Below are positions 43,500 through 54,900 of a stretch of 64,000 bases of DNA, one piece after another. Every line of letters begins with the position of its first letter. Within the stretch, counting starts at the first letter, position 1. The stretch is from Fragilaria crotonensis (Eukaryota > Bacillariophyta > Fragilariophyceae > Fragilariales > Fragilariaceae), in contig JAKSYS010000179.1 of assembly GCA_022925895.1 (NCBI GenBank), forward strand, positions 30,536-94,535, read 5' to 3'. The translations under genes were made by a program, and so were the position numbers. The notes under the pieces are model-generated. The model was not told the origin of the DNA and ran no database searches. It saw only the letters and a list, made by a program, of their open reading frames with translations.

Positions 43500-45809
43500 T
43501 CACGACTGTTTCTCCACGCAAAGGTTCTTGACGACCTTGATGGAGTGATGCATGCTTCCCTTGATCAAATTGAATCTGTCTTTCTTGTACCCCGGGTAAT
43601 CACGACCTGGGGTTCTGTGAATCCTTTCCAAGCACTTACGAACCCGATTTCGGCCTTTTGACAAACGAGCGTGACTTTTTTTCCACTTGGGCCCGTTTGA
43701 ACGTTCATTCTTGAAGTTCCAACTGGTGTCCTTTGTCGCCGGAGTGGGCCTCGAATCCTTGACAGGCGCCTCGGATGTATCGATAGTTAAAGCATTACCT
43801 GAACTGGACATGCGTCGTTCTGCGCCACTATAGAATCCAATGCTATTTAGTGAATCGACTCGCTCCCGTCTGTATCCTTCAAAATTTTCACAAAGATTGC
43901 TTCGCTGATTGTGGACACAACCATGGAGCTCCTGATCGTGGTTCTTTTGAACTTGACAGTGTCCGTTTTCAGCCTGGAAGTGATTCAAGTTCTGGAAACG
44001 ATTCTGCCAAGTCAAATGATGATGTCCACTAAAGCCAGAATTTTGGGTACAGTCTGCAGCATCATCGGAACTTGTTGACTGTGTCATGTTCTCGCTCTGA
44101 CACTTGCCCTTGTCGCAGCCACAAGCCTCACGGTGTTGCGAGGCATTCAGTCGCGACTGGGAAGGTACATGCGTCTCTGATGCATAATCGACTGAGAATG
44201 TCTCGTGCGAAGGCTTTCCGTCATGATAAGTGATGCTCAAAACCTCGGCGGCGTCCTGTTTGACATCGTATTTTTCAGTGATTCCAGATTGACCATCACG
44301 TCCAAGAATGTCAGCTTGAGTTGCAAGTTTGTCCTGGACCTTGTCAGCTGGTGTACCAGCGGAAGTCACATGCTTTCTCGACCCCCATTGGAACCCAATA
44401 CTGTTCAACAAATCTATTCGTTCCTGTCGGTATCGATGACCTTCGTGGCGATGTTGCCGCTGATTGCTTGCCCATGTATAGAGCGTCTTGTCTTGCTTCC
44501 TTGATATTTGACAATGTCCATGATCGGCATGGAACCGTTTCAAGCGCTCGAACGACTTAAGCCAATTGATCTCATGCTGGTTCGCACTTCTTTTGTCAGC
44601 AAACGCTTTTTTGATATCCTCTTGTTTCGTGACTGAATGAGGCTTGGGAATGTCGTAATCGAAATCTCCACTTGGGGCGACGTTCTGGCTTCTCAGGTTA
44701 CTGGTTTGCTGTTCGTCTCGTTGGCAGGAGGTCGTAGCAATTGGTTTTTGATTAACAGCGTCATGAATATCCGTGAATAGCATATGGTTCATGCTCCAGG
44801 CATGCGGCGAATTCTTGGTATCGTAAGCGCAGCCATTGTAGAAGTCACGATTGTTCAAAAGGTATTGCATCCTGTGCAACCGATCGATCTGTTGGTGTCG
44901 AGTGTGTGACCTGTTCATAGGCTGGTTCATCGTCCATTCGTTATTGGCGCACGGCGGCACGATCGCACCCGCACGCTTGCATCCGTTCGGCGTCTGGGTA
45001 CGGTGATGTTCGTGAACGCATGGGTTTTGCCCCTGCATCTTCGGAGGACCTGCACTCGACAGCGCGAGTATTGTTGTCGCGCAATCCATCACTTCTGAGT
45101 CATATTGCAGCCGCTCAGCTCGGCCGACCGCAAGGTCGTCACTTTCCACTTCGTTTGGCTGGTCGCCTTCAAGTTTGTTCGGGTCCTCGACGAAGCTACC
45201 TTTCATGGAAACATCGTGATTAGAAGAATTCGGATGGGCGCAACCCCAGTCAAATCCAAGACTGTCCAACCGATCAATCCGATCTTGCTTGTTCTGACAG
45301 CGACGATTGGCGTGGAGTTGATACCTCTGATTGTTTACCCACACACTGAGCGCCCTGTCTAGCTTCGATGGCACTCGGCAATGCCCGTATCGCGTCTTGT
45401 ATTCTTTCAAACGTTGAAAGGACTTTTCCCATTTGGCCTGATTCGTTCCTTTGAGTGCACCCTCTGCTTGAATAGCTTTCTTTTCTACATCCTCGTCGCT
45501 CATGGTGTGTGTGGAGACACGTCTTGGGGTCGCCAGACTCGGTTTTGCAGCTACATCATCCAATAAACCAACTCTTGGTAGGGTTCGCGTTGTTGGGGAT
45601 TCGGAGCCGACAATACTGGATTCCTCAGTGAGATCACTGTCGCTGGACGATGTCCTGTCATGCTCAGGGGTGGGGCTGCGGTTTGGCATCGGATCAAACT
45701 CACTGCCCTTCGCAGCCGGCACCTCGCGACGGATTCCATGTTGCCAAGACCTGACATGGTTCAGTCCGTTCTTGTTGCTGCTCGGATCATCGGTCATCAA
45801 GGACGGCAT
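43500..45809 (-). CDS. Protein with three or four helicase-associated (HA) repeats
   Basis: 769 residues, intact, ATG at 45809. Three clear HA repeats of about 60 residues share W-x3-F-x-x-L...GHC...R-x-R-I/V-D-x-L-(N/D)-S-(I/L)-G-F: WEKSFQRLKEYKTRYGHCRV (plus strand about 45435-45250), WLKSFERLKRFHADHGHCQI (about 44575-44395) and WQNRFQNLNHFQAENGHCQV (about 44010-43830). A fourth degenerate copy (WKKSHARLSKGRNRVRKC) lies near 43680. Linkers are polar and low complexity. HA domains occur in bacterial helicases and are expanded as stand-alone repeats in diatoms; a DNA-binding regulatory role is suspected but unproven. No helicase core is present. Confidence 0.85.
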   Translation of the reverse strand: MPSLMTDDPSSNKNGLNHVRSWQHGIRREVPAAKGSEFDPMPNRSPTPEHDRTSSSDSDLTEESSIVGSESPTTRTLPRVGLLDDVAAKPSLATPRRVSTHTMSDEDVEKKAIQAEGALKGTNQAKWEKSFQRLKEYKTRYGHCRVPSKLDRALSVWVNNQRYQLHANRRCQNKQDRIDRLDSLGFDWGCAHPNSSNHDVSMKGSFVEDPNKLEGDQPNEVESDDLAVGRAERLQYDSEVMDCATTILALSSAGPPKMQGQNPCVHEHHRTQTPNGCKRAGAIVPPCANNEWTMNQPMNRSHTRHQQIDRLHRMQYLLNNRDFYNGCAYDTKNSPHAWSMNHMLFTDIHDAVNQKPIATTSCQRDEQQTSNLRSQNVAPSGDFDYDIPKPHSVTKQEDIKKAFADKRSANQHEINWLKSFERLKRFHADHGHCQISRKQDKTLYTWASNQRQHRHEGHRYRQERIDLLNSIGFQWGSRKHVTSAGTPADKVQDKLATQADILGRDGQSGITEKYDVKQDAAEVLSITYHDGKPSHETFSVDYASETHVPSQSRLNASQHREACGCDKGKCQSENMTQSTSSDDAADCTQNSGFSGHHHLTWQNRFQNLNHFQAENGHCQVQKNHDQELHGCVHNQRSNLCENFEGYRRERVDSLNSIGFYSGAERRMSSSGNALTIDTSEAPVKDSRPTPATKDTSWNFKNERSNGPKWKKSHARLSKGRNRVRKCLERIHRTPGRDYPGYKKDRFNLIKGSMHHSIKVVKNLCVEKQS

Positions 45810-46589
45810 GATGGAAGGAGAGAACTCCCGCGGACTGTATGGGCGAATGAGCCAATGACGGTGGAGATTTTAAAACTAGTCCGTATTGTTGCGAATACAC
45901 CACGGCACTTCCAGCGCGTTTCACCGAGCAAATCGCACTTGAGTACGAGTATGATTGGACGATTTTGAAAAATCCCCTCATCGGCGGCGATTGAATCCCA
46001 CCTTTTCAAACCTCTATCATATTGTACTAGACTCTACGTTGAGGGTTGAGGACGAGAGCTCACTACGGTCCGAGGATGGTATCATACTACCCGTAGTACA
46101 GTTATATTGAATGATATGCATTGGTATGTTTTACTAGTACTATGTCTGCATACGCCCTGAAGCAACCGAAAGTTACGAGTACTCGGAGTACACAGTACAC
46201 TACAGACTACTGTACTCCACAGTACACCCCAGTACTTGCTAGTCCTAGTAGTAGTAGTACTCGGAGTACCAAATACATGTATTGTAGCAGAGTTACTCGT
46301 TCTCCGGACACCGGACTCCTGAGTGCTGTACAGTACCGGGTACTGGAGCTACTTGGTACTTGGTACAGTGACACTCGCTTTGGACCTGCGAATCTGCGAA
46401 TCGCCACACCTGCGACCAATGACTCGTCGGTCCAGCCGCCATCGAAGCACTCAGCAAGACAACGACAACGAGCACGACCACCACAAGAACAATTCTTGGC
46501 ACTACCAGTAGTTTTACCTGGCCAACAATTGAATATAAAATAAGATCAGAGGCCTCCAGTCCACATTATTGTCGCCACACGCTACAAAC
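45810..46589. other. Divergent intergenic region, extreme GTAC density
   Basis: 780 bp without a supported gene. By direct count 46081-46380 holds 15 GTAC tetramers in 300 nt, where about 1.2 are expected by chance. The words form AGTACT, GGAGTAC and CTGTACAG arrays. Confidence 0.6.
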
Positions 46590-48026
46590 ATGTCTTCCAC
46601 GCAGGAAGTTGGTCCCCTCTTTGGAGAGGGTGAAGGGCCTGCTCACTCGTTGCTGCGATCACCTACGGTCATTATTCTCAGCATCGGTTTATGGGGAATG
46701 AATATCTACTTCTTTCGACTTTTCAAGCTCGATTACGTACATATCTTAAATCTCGATCTCATCAAGGAGCGCCAAGCTATGTCAACCTCTGATGATGTAT
46801 CGGAAAAGACTTCCGAATCTGATCAACCAAATTCATCGACGTCTGCGTACATATCAGTGGTTCCTCAAGGGAGTCGGATTACGGGAGGGAAATGCGTCGC
46901 ATTATCGTTCTTCCTGCTCTTTCTCCTGCACATGGCAGAATACCTCTGGGTCGGCGTGTACGGTGGCTCATCAATTGGTGCTATCTTCATCTTCTATTCG
47001 GCTGTCTGTTTTGCCTTTCTCATTCCCTTGGCATCGACAAGGTGGATCCGCATTGCGACAGCCTTGGTCTTCCAACGCACTTTTGAACTTTTCAATCCAC
47101 GGTGCTCGTGCATTAAACAAACCTCCAATGGACCTCGGCCAATTCCTTTTATTGACGTGTTTTATGCTGATGCCATGTGTTCGCTGAGCAAGGTTTTTTT
47201 TGACTGGGGTATGCTGTTTCACATGGCAGTTCACTATCCAAATCGCGTGCCCAAATCGCTTGAATCAATTCTTATTCCATCTTTCTGTGCTGCAATCCCG
47301 TACCTTATTCGAGCTCGGCAATGTATAGTTATGTACATCGTTGGGCAATTGAAGCACGATTCTAAACGATACCAGCACGCGCTGAACGCACTTAAGTATT
47401 GTTCATCAATTTTTCCGATCTGTCTGTCGGCCTATCAACAAACGTTGAGCCCAGAAAAAGCCGCAACACTGGAGGGGACTCTTCTGGTTCTGTTAATGTG
47501 AGTATTCCTTGCCCATGTTTCTTTGGTGGTTGCTAGAGTTAGTCAACGACTCACCATTCTTGCTGTACTGTACAGAATCAACGCCACGTACGCCTTGGCC
47601 TGGGATATTATCATGGATTGGGGAATGTTTCAAGATCCAACTATTGTAGCACAGTATGCGTGTATCGCTCCGACAGACACCCCCGTCAAGGTTCAATCGT
47701 GTGGTCATGCAATGATGCGACCTAAACTGAGGTTTGGTATCACGGCGTCAGCAACGATTGCAATCGCCGACACCATCCTCCGATTTAGTTGGTTGTTGCG
47801 ATTTCGAATGTTTCTGTTTCCTAGCAAAGATCATTTCGTCCTGGCGACACAGTTACTGGAGGCATTTCGACGCGCTATCTGGAATCTGTTGCGTATTGAA
47901 TGGGAGAGTATCAAACAAAACAAAGCAAGACAGGAAGAAGAGGACGAAGATGATGAAGTAGCTCCGTTTTTTAAGGCGCCGCCAGGTCTTCAAATGACAC
48001 ATATTGGCAATTCATCGGCATCCTAA
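46590..48026 (+). CDS. EXS-domain membrane protein (ERD1/XPR1/SYG1 family)
   Basis: Exon 1 is 46590-47497 and exon 2 is 47576-48026; the intron (78 nt, GTGAGT...TACAG) splits a codon. About 452 residues. There are several membrane segments (VIILSIGLWGMNIYFF; CVALSFFLLFLLHMAEYLW; AIFIFYSAVCFAFLIPLA). The EXS hallmark occurs: IDVFYADAMCSLSKVFFDWG, then INATYALAWDIIMDWGMFQD across the splice junction, and IADTILRFSWLLRF. No SPX domain is present, so it resembles yeast ERD1 (Golgi phosphate recycling and retention of ER proteins) more than XPR1. The C-terminal tail is acidic. The start is the first ATG; codons upstream begin at TTG. Confidence 0.85.
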
Positions 48027-48139
48027 AAAGACGGCGCCGCCGTCGCAAGGACGACGCACAACTGATTCGAGTGAGGAGGACCTAGGGTTGGATATATGTG
48101 TTTTGTAATCAAGACGTGATTCTTGATAGTGAATTAGCT

Positions 48140-50997
48140 TTATAAATGAGTGTCACTTTGTTGAATCTCCTTGGCAACCAATTCTATTCCCTCGGCAATG
48201 GTCTTCCGTCGATTCAGCATATCCTTCATCACGCCGGTCCAAAATTCCCCATGCTTCGGTTCGGCTTTGATGCACCGTTCCTTCACATCCGCTTGCTGGG
48301 CAGCGCTCCCACACTTGAGCTCAAAGGCATAGTATCGTGCCCAAGTATCTCCAAGGTCTGGATCCAGTGATACTGCCTTGTTAAACCACTTGCGAGCCTT
48401 GTCATTCTTGCGGTCGGATGCGAACAGAGACGCGACTGCCGAGATCACGTGTGGGTCCTCAGGACAACGTTTGATGGCGTCCGCTGATTTGGACTTTCTC
48501 TCCACTCGCGGTGCGGTACGAATGTTCTCTGCCAAAAGGAGACCTGAAGCGGGGCATTCTTGCAGGGCGCGGGCCATCAGCGTGTTCGCCAACCCCTCGT
48601 TACCGGCACGCCGCTCCAGTCGAATCGCTTCCAACCAAAGGTCGGCGTTCCTTTGGTTCTTAAGGCGGGCCAATTCGAGGAGACTACGGGCCTTGGTCGT
48701 ACCAGCTCCAGACATCTTATGAGAGTCGAATGTATGAGCTTTTTCCTCTAATCGACTAGCGAGGATCCAAAGAACTGCGGTGCTGGGACAGGCCTGCAAA
48801 CCCTGTTGATAATACTTTCTGGTTTTGTCCAAGCTGTTCTTGTTCTTTCAAGATCCTCGGAACAGATTTGGCTGCCCATCATATACAACTTCGCGAAATT
48901 CGGATACCCTTAGTTCCCTCGTCAATCAGTGCGAGCGCATCCATATATTTCCTCTTCTCGCTCCAGTAGTGCTGATTTCATAAAGACTCGTCCAGATGGT
49001 GCTCTCTCGAGCTCGCTGAAGTAGCAGACGAGCGCGCTCGATCTCACCCGTCTCCCATTCTAGCTTGATGCCGCTAGCCAGACGGCTTCTGAGTTAGGAT
49101 TTTCCGCAAAAGCTTCTGTCAGAATCTCACGCGCCTTATCAATTTCGCCAGCCAACCACCGCTCCTTAGCGCGAAACAACCAAAAAAGTTCAACCTTCGG
49201 TAATCTCTTGCTGGCCTCTGCCAATACCTCATCCAACGTTTCTGGACTCCCGTGTTTGCGTTCCATGTCGACGGCTTGCATCCACAGGTTTCGTTTGGTA
49301 GGAAATGACGCCAGGGCATGCGCAATGATCGCTCGTGCCGTAGCCACAGACCCTCGCGACAAAGCGTCCTTGGCATCATCAGCCCATGTCCGCAGCCGAT
49401 CTTCCGGATCCACACCAATGCCCACAGTGCATCTCACCAAGGCAGCACTAGTGAGTGGAGCTTGCGCATGCTCTGCATGTTCGGCTTCCTCCAGCCACTG
49501 GGCTCGTGTCACTACCGCATCATGTTTCTGGAAGCGACTTGACAGCCTTATCGATAATCTTGTCCACGACATCAACATGATTTTGCGATTCCTCGAGCTT
49601 GGCCGCTGCGATCCAAATAGCGCGGTCCCCGGCAGTGCCTTACGGGCCTGGTTCAATACTCGGCGGGCATTCTCATAACTTTCTAAACGAGCCAAGGCGA
49701 GCCACATTTCGACCGAGTCTGGGACTTTCTCCACGGCTACGGACAAGAGAATGCGAGCATCTTCTGCGTCTTCCAATCGATTGCAGCTTTCCAAAGCTTT
49801 ACTGACGTGGATTGGCCTCAAGTGCCTTTCGTAGAACGGCTTTCTTATTGGTGTCATGTGTTTCCAAGTCGGCAGCCCTGAGGAAGACCTTGGTAGACGT
49901 AGGAATTCTACGAACTGCCGTTGCCAAGATACTCTTGGCTACATTGGGAGGATGAAGTCGTGCAGCTTCCAACCATACATCTTCATTCGTTGGACAAGTT
50001 TCGCAACCCTCTTGAATAAGCTTGCGAGCTTGTAGAATCTTTCCAGCAGCCTCCTCCACCCTTGCGGAGGCAATCCAACCGGGACCATGCTTGGGATTAG
50101 TATCACGGACAGACTTGAGCAGCAAGCGAGCCTTGTTGATATCACCAACTTCGGCATTGGAAGATATTTTGGTGCTGGACAACGACGTGAGATAGCCCTG
50201 CGGATCCACGACACTTTGACCCGACGCCGATGCTGACATCCGATCTAACGACATACCAAGGACCGTCCCTCGGGCTTGCGCCAATCCTGACATGTTTGCC
50301 ACGGAGGTGAATCCATCGGCAGCGACTGCCGTCGCCGCTGTTGCCTTGTTTCCAGCTGTGGTGTCACGATTTGCTTGAACTCTGGATTCTAGCAGGGAAT
50401 CCGATAAGGGTGTGAATGTATCCTCACGTCGCTTCTGTTTATGTTTGAGACTGTAGTCACCAACATCTGGAATGCTCGCCCATTGCGCATCAGTGACGTC
50501 TGCCAACTTTTCCTTAAGTTCTCTGAACTGACTCTTGAGCTTCTGCGTTTCTGTCATGCCCTCCTCTGGTTGCTGTTCATCCGCAGACTTTCGCTTCTTC
50601 CGTCTTGCCCTCATTCGTTCTTCTACTTCTGCATATATTTGGTCTGCCTGTTCATCATCTTGGTCGTACGGTGACGGCGCTGTTGAAGGCGGTTGCTGAT
50701 ATCCTTCAAATGGATCGTATCCACCTCCGCTAGGACCATCATCTGTCCCTCCCCACTGCCTGCGACGGCTCCGGCACCACGTCCTGCCCTGCAACATACC
50801 CTTGGAGCTTGTCCAAAGTTGTTATTGGCCGCATTAACGGCACGGCGGGCTTCGGCCGCTCGGCTTCCACCGCTCACGTCCGGAACCGGTCCAGTGGCTG
50901 CAGGACCAATGTCGGAGCGAGTGGTAAATCCAGCGGCACCACGACCCAGGCCCGGGACGTAGCCCTTGGGAGCCTGAGTTTTAGGACGGAAGGACAT
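48140..50997 (-). CDS. PRP6: Pre-mRNA splicing factor PRP6 (U4/U6.U5 tri-snRNP), frame-broken
   Basis: Starts at the ATG at 50997 with [20 protein letters not shown], the PRP1_N signature. [19 protein letters not shown]-like and [16 protein letters not shown] segments follow, then HAT/TPR repeats ([107 protein letters not shown]). PRP6 bridges U5 and U4/U6 snRNPs. The order and spacing are those of full-length PRP6 (about 940 residues), but the frame changes near 50790, 49815, 49635, 49535 and several times in 48840-49080. Alternate frames restore family sequence (for example [20 protein letters not shown] near 49610). That suggests indel errors rather than an old pseudogene. Confidence 0.85.
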
Positions 50998-51958
50998 GTT
51001 TGTTGATTTTATTTGCGCTTGTTAGTAGAAGTTGAAATGGACTGACTGGGAAGTAGGGTACGATCATTGATGTTAGGATGGAAAAATGGGGAACGTTCAT
51101 GGTGGGTGATGTCAACGTTTGCGGTATTCATAGGCGTTTGTTGGCAGTCCCCGGTGCCGTTCTTGTACCGTGCTGCGTGCTGTACAGTACCTGCAACCAG
51201 TGCTAAGTAGTACAGTACCTGCTAGCTTAGTTCTACCGGTATTAGTACAATTGTGTACCAGTACAATCATCCACGGTAGTACCGAATTACTGTAGAAAAA
51301 CAGTAGGGCAGTAGCAAGTAGCTGTCACATGCACCTGCAGGATGTGGGCCGTGGGCGCTGGGCGGACCTCAGATAAAGACACCCTCCAGCCAATACGGAG
51401 AGTTCCTTTGGTGGCAGACGTCATCATATGGTCCACAGCAGAAATCTACGTGTGTGCACCCCGACGTGCCGACAGGGAAGATTACTACGCTTCTGTCGAA
51501 GCAAGAGGAGGAGCAGTGGCCTTGGGATGATGCGAACGAATGCCCTAGAGGCAAGGGTCGGATTGTAAAAACGGGTGTCCCCTCTCAAATAGGGAGCAAG
51601 CGTCATTCCCAATCGAGTAACAAGATATCGATTTTTCTTCATCTTACCCGACGTTTTTGGGCACTCGTTCCCTGTCTCATTGAAGCATACGCGATTGTAT
51701 CATTGTTTCGAGCAAAGTACATTAGTGCGTTAGGTAAGGGAGCTGTGGTCTTGCTGTGTTGAATCCACGATGAACCTGTTTCAGCCGGTACACAGTTGCT
51801 GTACAAAGTACCAGAGTGACCGATATTATCCCCATACCCCAATGACTCCATCTTTCACTTCACTCACCCACCCACCAACTTCTTGCTCATCATCCATGCT
51901 CACGTTGTTACCCACATTACATCAGTTGATTGACTACACTGATCTATATTCCATAGCG
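50998..51958. other. Divergent promoter region, PRP6 and chromatin gene
   Basis: 961 bp. GTAC words lie at 51160-51290. Open frames at 51342-51762 on both strands overlap and show no family pattern. Confidence 0.45.
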
Positions 51959-54900
51959 ATGAGCATATACGCGGAGAACGGCTATGAAGAGGAGGTTGCT
52001 GCTGACGAAGACGACGATGAAGAACTCGACTCGGAAGACGAAGATGACGACGAACAAGAAACAAACAATCATAATCACCATCATGGCGAACAAAATGTGT
52101 CCGATGATGAACGATCAACAGTTTCCGACGATAGACCTGGTACCCCCTGTTCCATCGGTGGCGGCCTCCGAAGCCGTCATTGTCGAAGCGGAAGAAACTG
52201 ACGACGACGATGAAGAAGTTCTGACAGCTACCGCCATTGTCGAGACGTCCGCGGACGGCGAGTCTGCCAAGAAGCGCAAACGCCCGGGTCCAAAACCGAA
52301 ACGGAGGCGGATTGAATCGGATCGGGAAGAAGCTGCGGCCGAAGCCAGGGCCATGCTCCAACACACTGTTACCCGATTGCCAATGGCCGTCGGCGAGTCG
52401 CATGTCGTGCGGGCCATGGGAAGTATCTGCACCGACGATGAACGGTTTTGGAATTCACATCATATTTATCCAGTTGGATTTTCATGTGATCGATACGAGT
52501 TTAGTCCGGTTCATGGGCGCATTCTGAAATTGAGGTGCTCGGTGTTAGATGGGAGGAAAGTGCGAGCCAAGCAGAAAGATTTGGACATGGGGGTGACAGC
52601 TTCGGATGGTCCACTATTTCGTATTATGTGGGGAGGCGGGATCGATGATGAAAGCGATACCCCCTTCGCAGTACAGGTATGATGTCGAGACGTGTTCTCC
52701 ACCCATAATTGGCAAGTCTTACCTTTCTTCACACGAGAAGAAGTTGGAACCCGAAGAAGGGATGAGAGTCCGTGTCAAGTATGAACGAAATCAGTGGTAT
52801 TCAGGAACCATTGTCGATGTCGACGAAACTGCCAATGGTGAAACTGAAATATCCGTGCAATACGACGACGGTTCGACGGAGCGCGCGATCTATCCAGATT
52901 CAGATATAACACTCTTTCCGCCGGGTGAGTTACAAGTGGTCTTGATGAAGCATTTAATGTCTGTAAACTCTCATGCTCTAACGCTCCCTTTTACCATGGG
53001 ATAGGTTCTCAATACGAATCCTTGGAGAATGGCAAGCTCAATGTTACAGAAATGAATGGAAAGCCGGTGACAACTGTTATTGCCACCTCAGCCATACAAG
53101 CTTGGGGACAAGCGTTGCTTGCCATGGGACTCCTGGACGAGATTACTCTCGAATGTGCCCTAGGAACTGTCGAAACGTCACGAGGCAAGAAGCAACTAGA
53201 CGCCGATTTTGTGGACCCGACGGGCGATGATGTCAACAAAACCGAGACAGAACGGGAAGAGGAGACGGAAGAGGAATTGGAGCTCCGCCGAAAGGTCAAA
53301 GCGGCAAAATTGGAACTAGATCAAGCTCGCGCCGACGATCAAGAAGCCTCCATTGAGCTAGCCGACGCACGATTAAGTTGCATTGGGCCCTTTCTGTGCA
53401 ACCCTTTCCAGGATAGGGAAGCCCACTACGCGCAGCAGGTATCCTGGCTCACGACTGTCATCCGTAAGGAAAAAGCCAAGATGGGGAGTACGGGCAACAA
53501 GAAGAAAGTGGTGACAGCTATTGATTTGTTAGAACGAAATAACACATTCTTCAATTCCGACATCGAAGCTCTTGTCGAGGGTCTGCCGGGATCTGAGATG
53601 CTTTCCAACTACAGCTTCCACTCTTTCCGTGCTGGGTTTATTCCCTCAGCCACTAGTGAGGCTTGGCAACAGCATGGTCATCGCCGGCCTCCACGTCCAA
53701 GCGAAACGAACAAGCGGAAGCCTCCCGTCGAGCCCAAGCCTGTCAAGCAATCAACCGTCGATTTGGAAAGGGAATTCAAGCGTCAGAAACGAGACGATGA
53801 GCGAGATACTCGCAAGCGACAGAAAGACGAAGAAGTTGAGCAGAAGAGGAAGGCTCGCGCCGACGAAAGATTATCCCGCCTTTCTATCCAGGTCGACGAG
53901 CGTCTGTTTAAAGAGGCCTGCTTTCAGAGGGAAAAGGTCATTTTGGCCATGGCAAAAAGTCTCTCGAGGGAATACAATCGTCGTAGAAAGGCTGCTGAAC
54001 TTATTGCCATGCAATCTGTCGTCGATGATAGCGATAATACTGTCGGTTCTTCCATCGAGAGCTGTTCACAAGAGCTCTCTCCGTTATGTCAATTGTTCGA
54101 CGAGGATGTCCTACGCTGTTGGGATTTCTTGTCTTCATATGGAGAATCCTTGGTCCAATGGGGCTACATCGATAAGATACCAACTCTTGATTCGATCCAG
54201 AACGCCCTTGACTCGCTCAGCGCTGATGATCGTCAATCCAACACACTAATGTCAAGGTCTGATGCAGTTGCGTACCTCACTGATCTGTGCATCGCTCTGT
54301 GCAAGCCTTTGGCTGTCAGTTTGACTAGACTGCTCTTCGCGTCGCTGATCGCTCTGAACCCAGCACTGCAAAAGACTTCGAGCTGCTTTCTTCGCTGAAG
54401 TCAGGACCAACGCGACCAAGGAAGAAGCCGACGGGCCGTCCTCTTCTGATCTTCTTCCAGTCAACACCTTGACTTGGCAGGAGGTCGCTCGACTCGCTTT
54501 CTTATCCGACGCTTTAGGGAACTTGGAAATCAGAAACATGAAATTGCCCACCTTTACGTGGATACCGAAGCATGGGGCATCCGAACTCCAAGGAAGCGAA
54601 ACGATTGCGAAGAACGGAGGATTTCCCATTGCAACTATCAGACAGGTTATATCACAGGGGGCAAATTCACAGATAGTTCAACGCGTCTCGAACGAAACAC
54701 GGGTTCGAATTTTAGCGCCATGCAAGCCATCGTCTGAACCACCCAGTTGGATGTTCTATCTTCACAACATCAAGGGCCTCAACGGAAAGAAACTTCCCTT
54801 GATCAAGAGAAATTTGGAGAAGGCAATTGAAAACGCCAAGTCGTCAGAGGTTATGAAGACGCTCGATGATACGGTAGTCGCCGAAATGGAGAAAGCCCTG

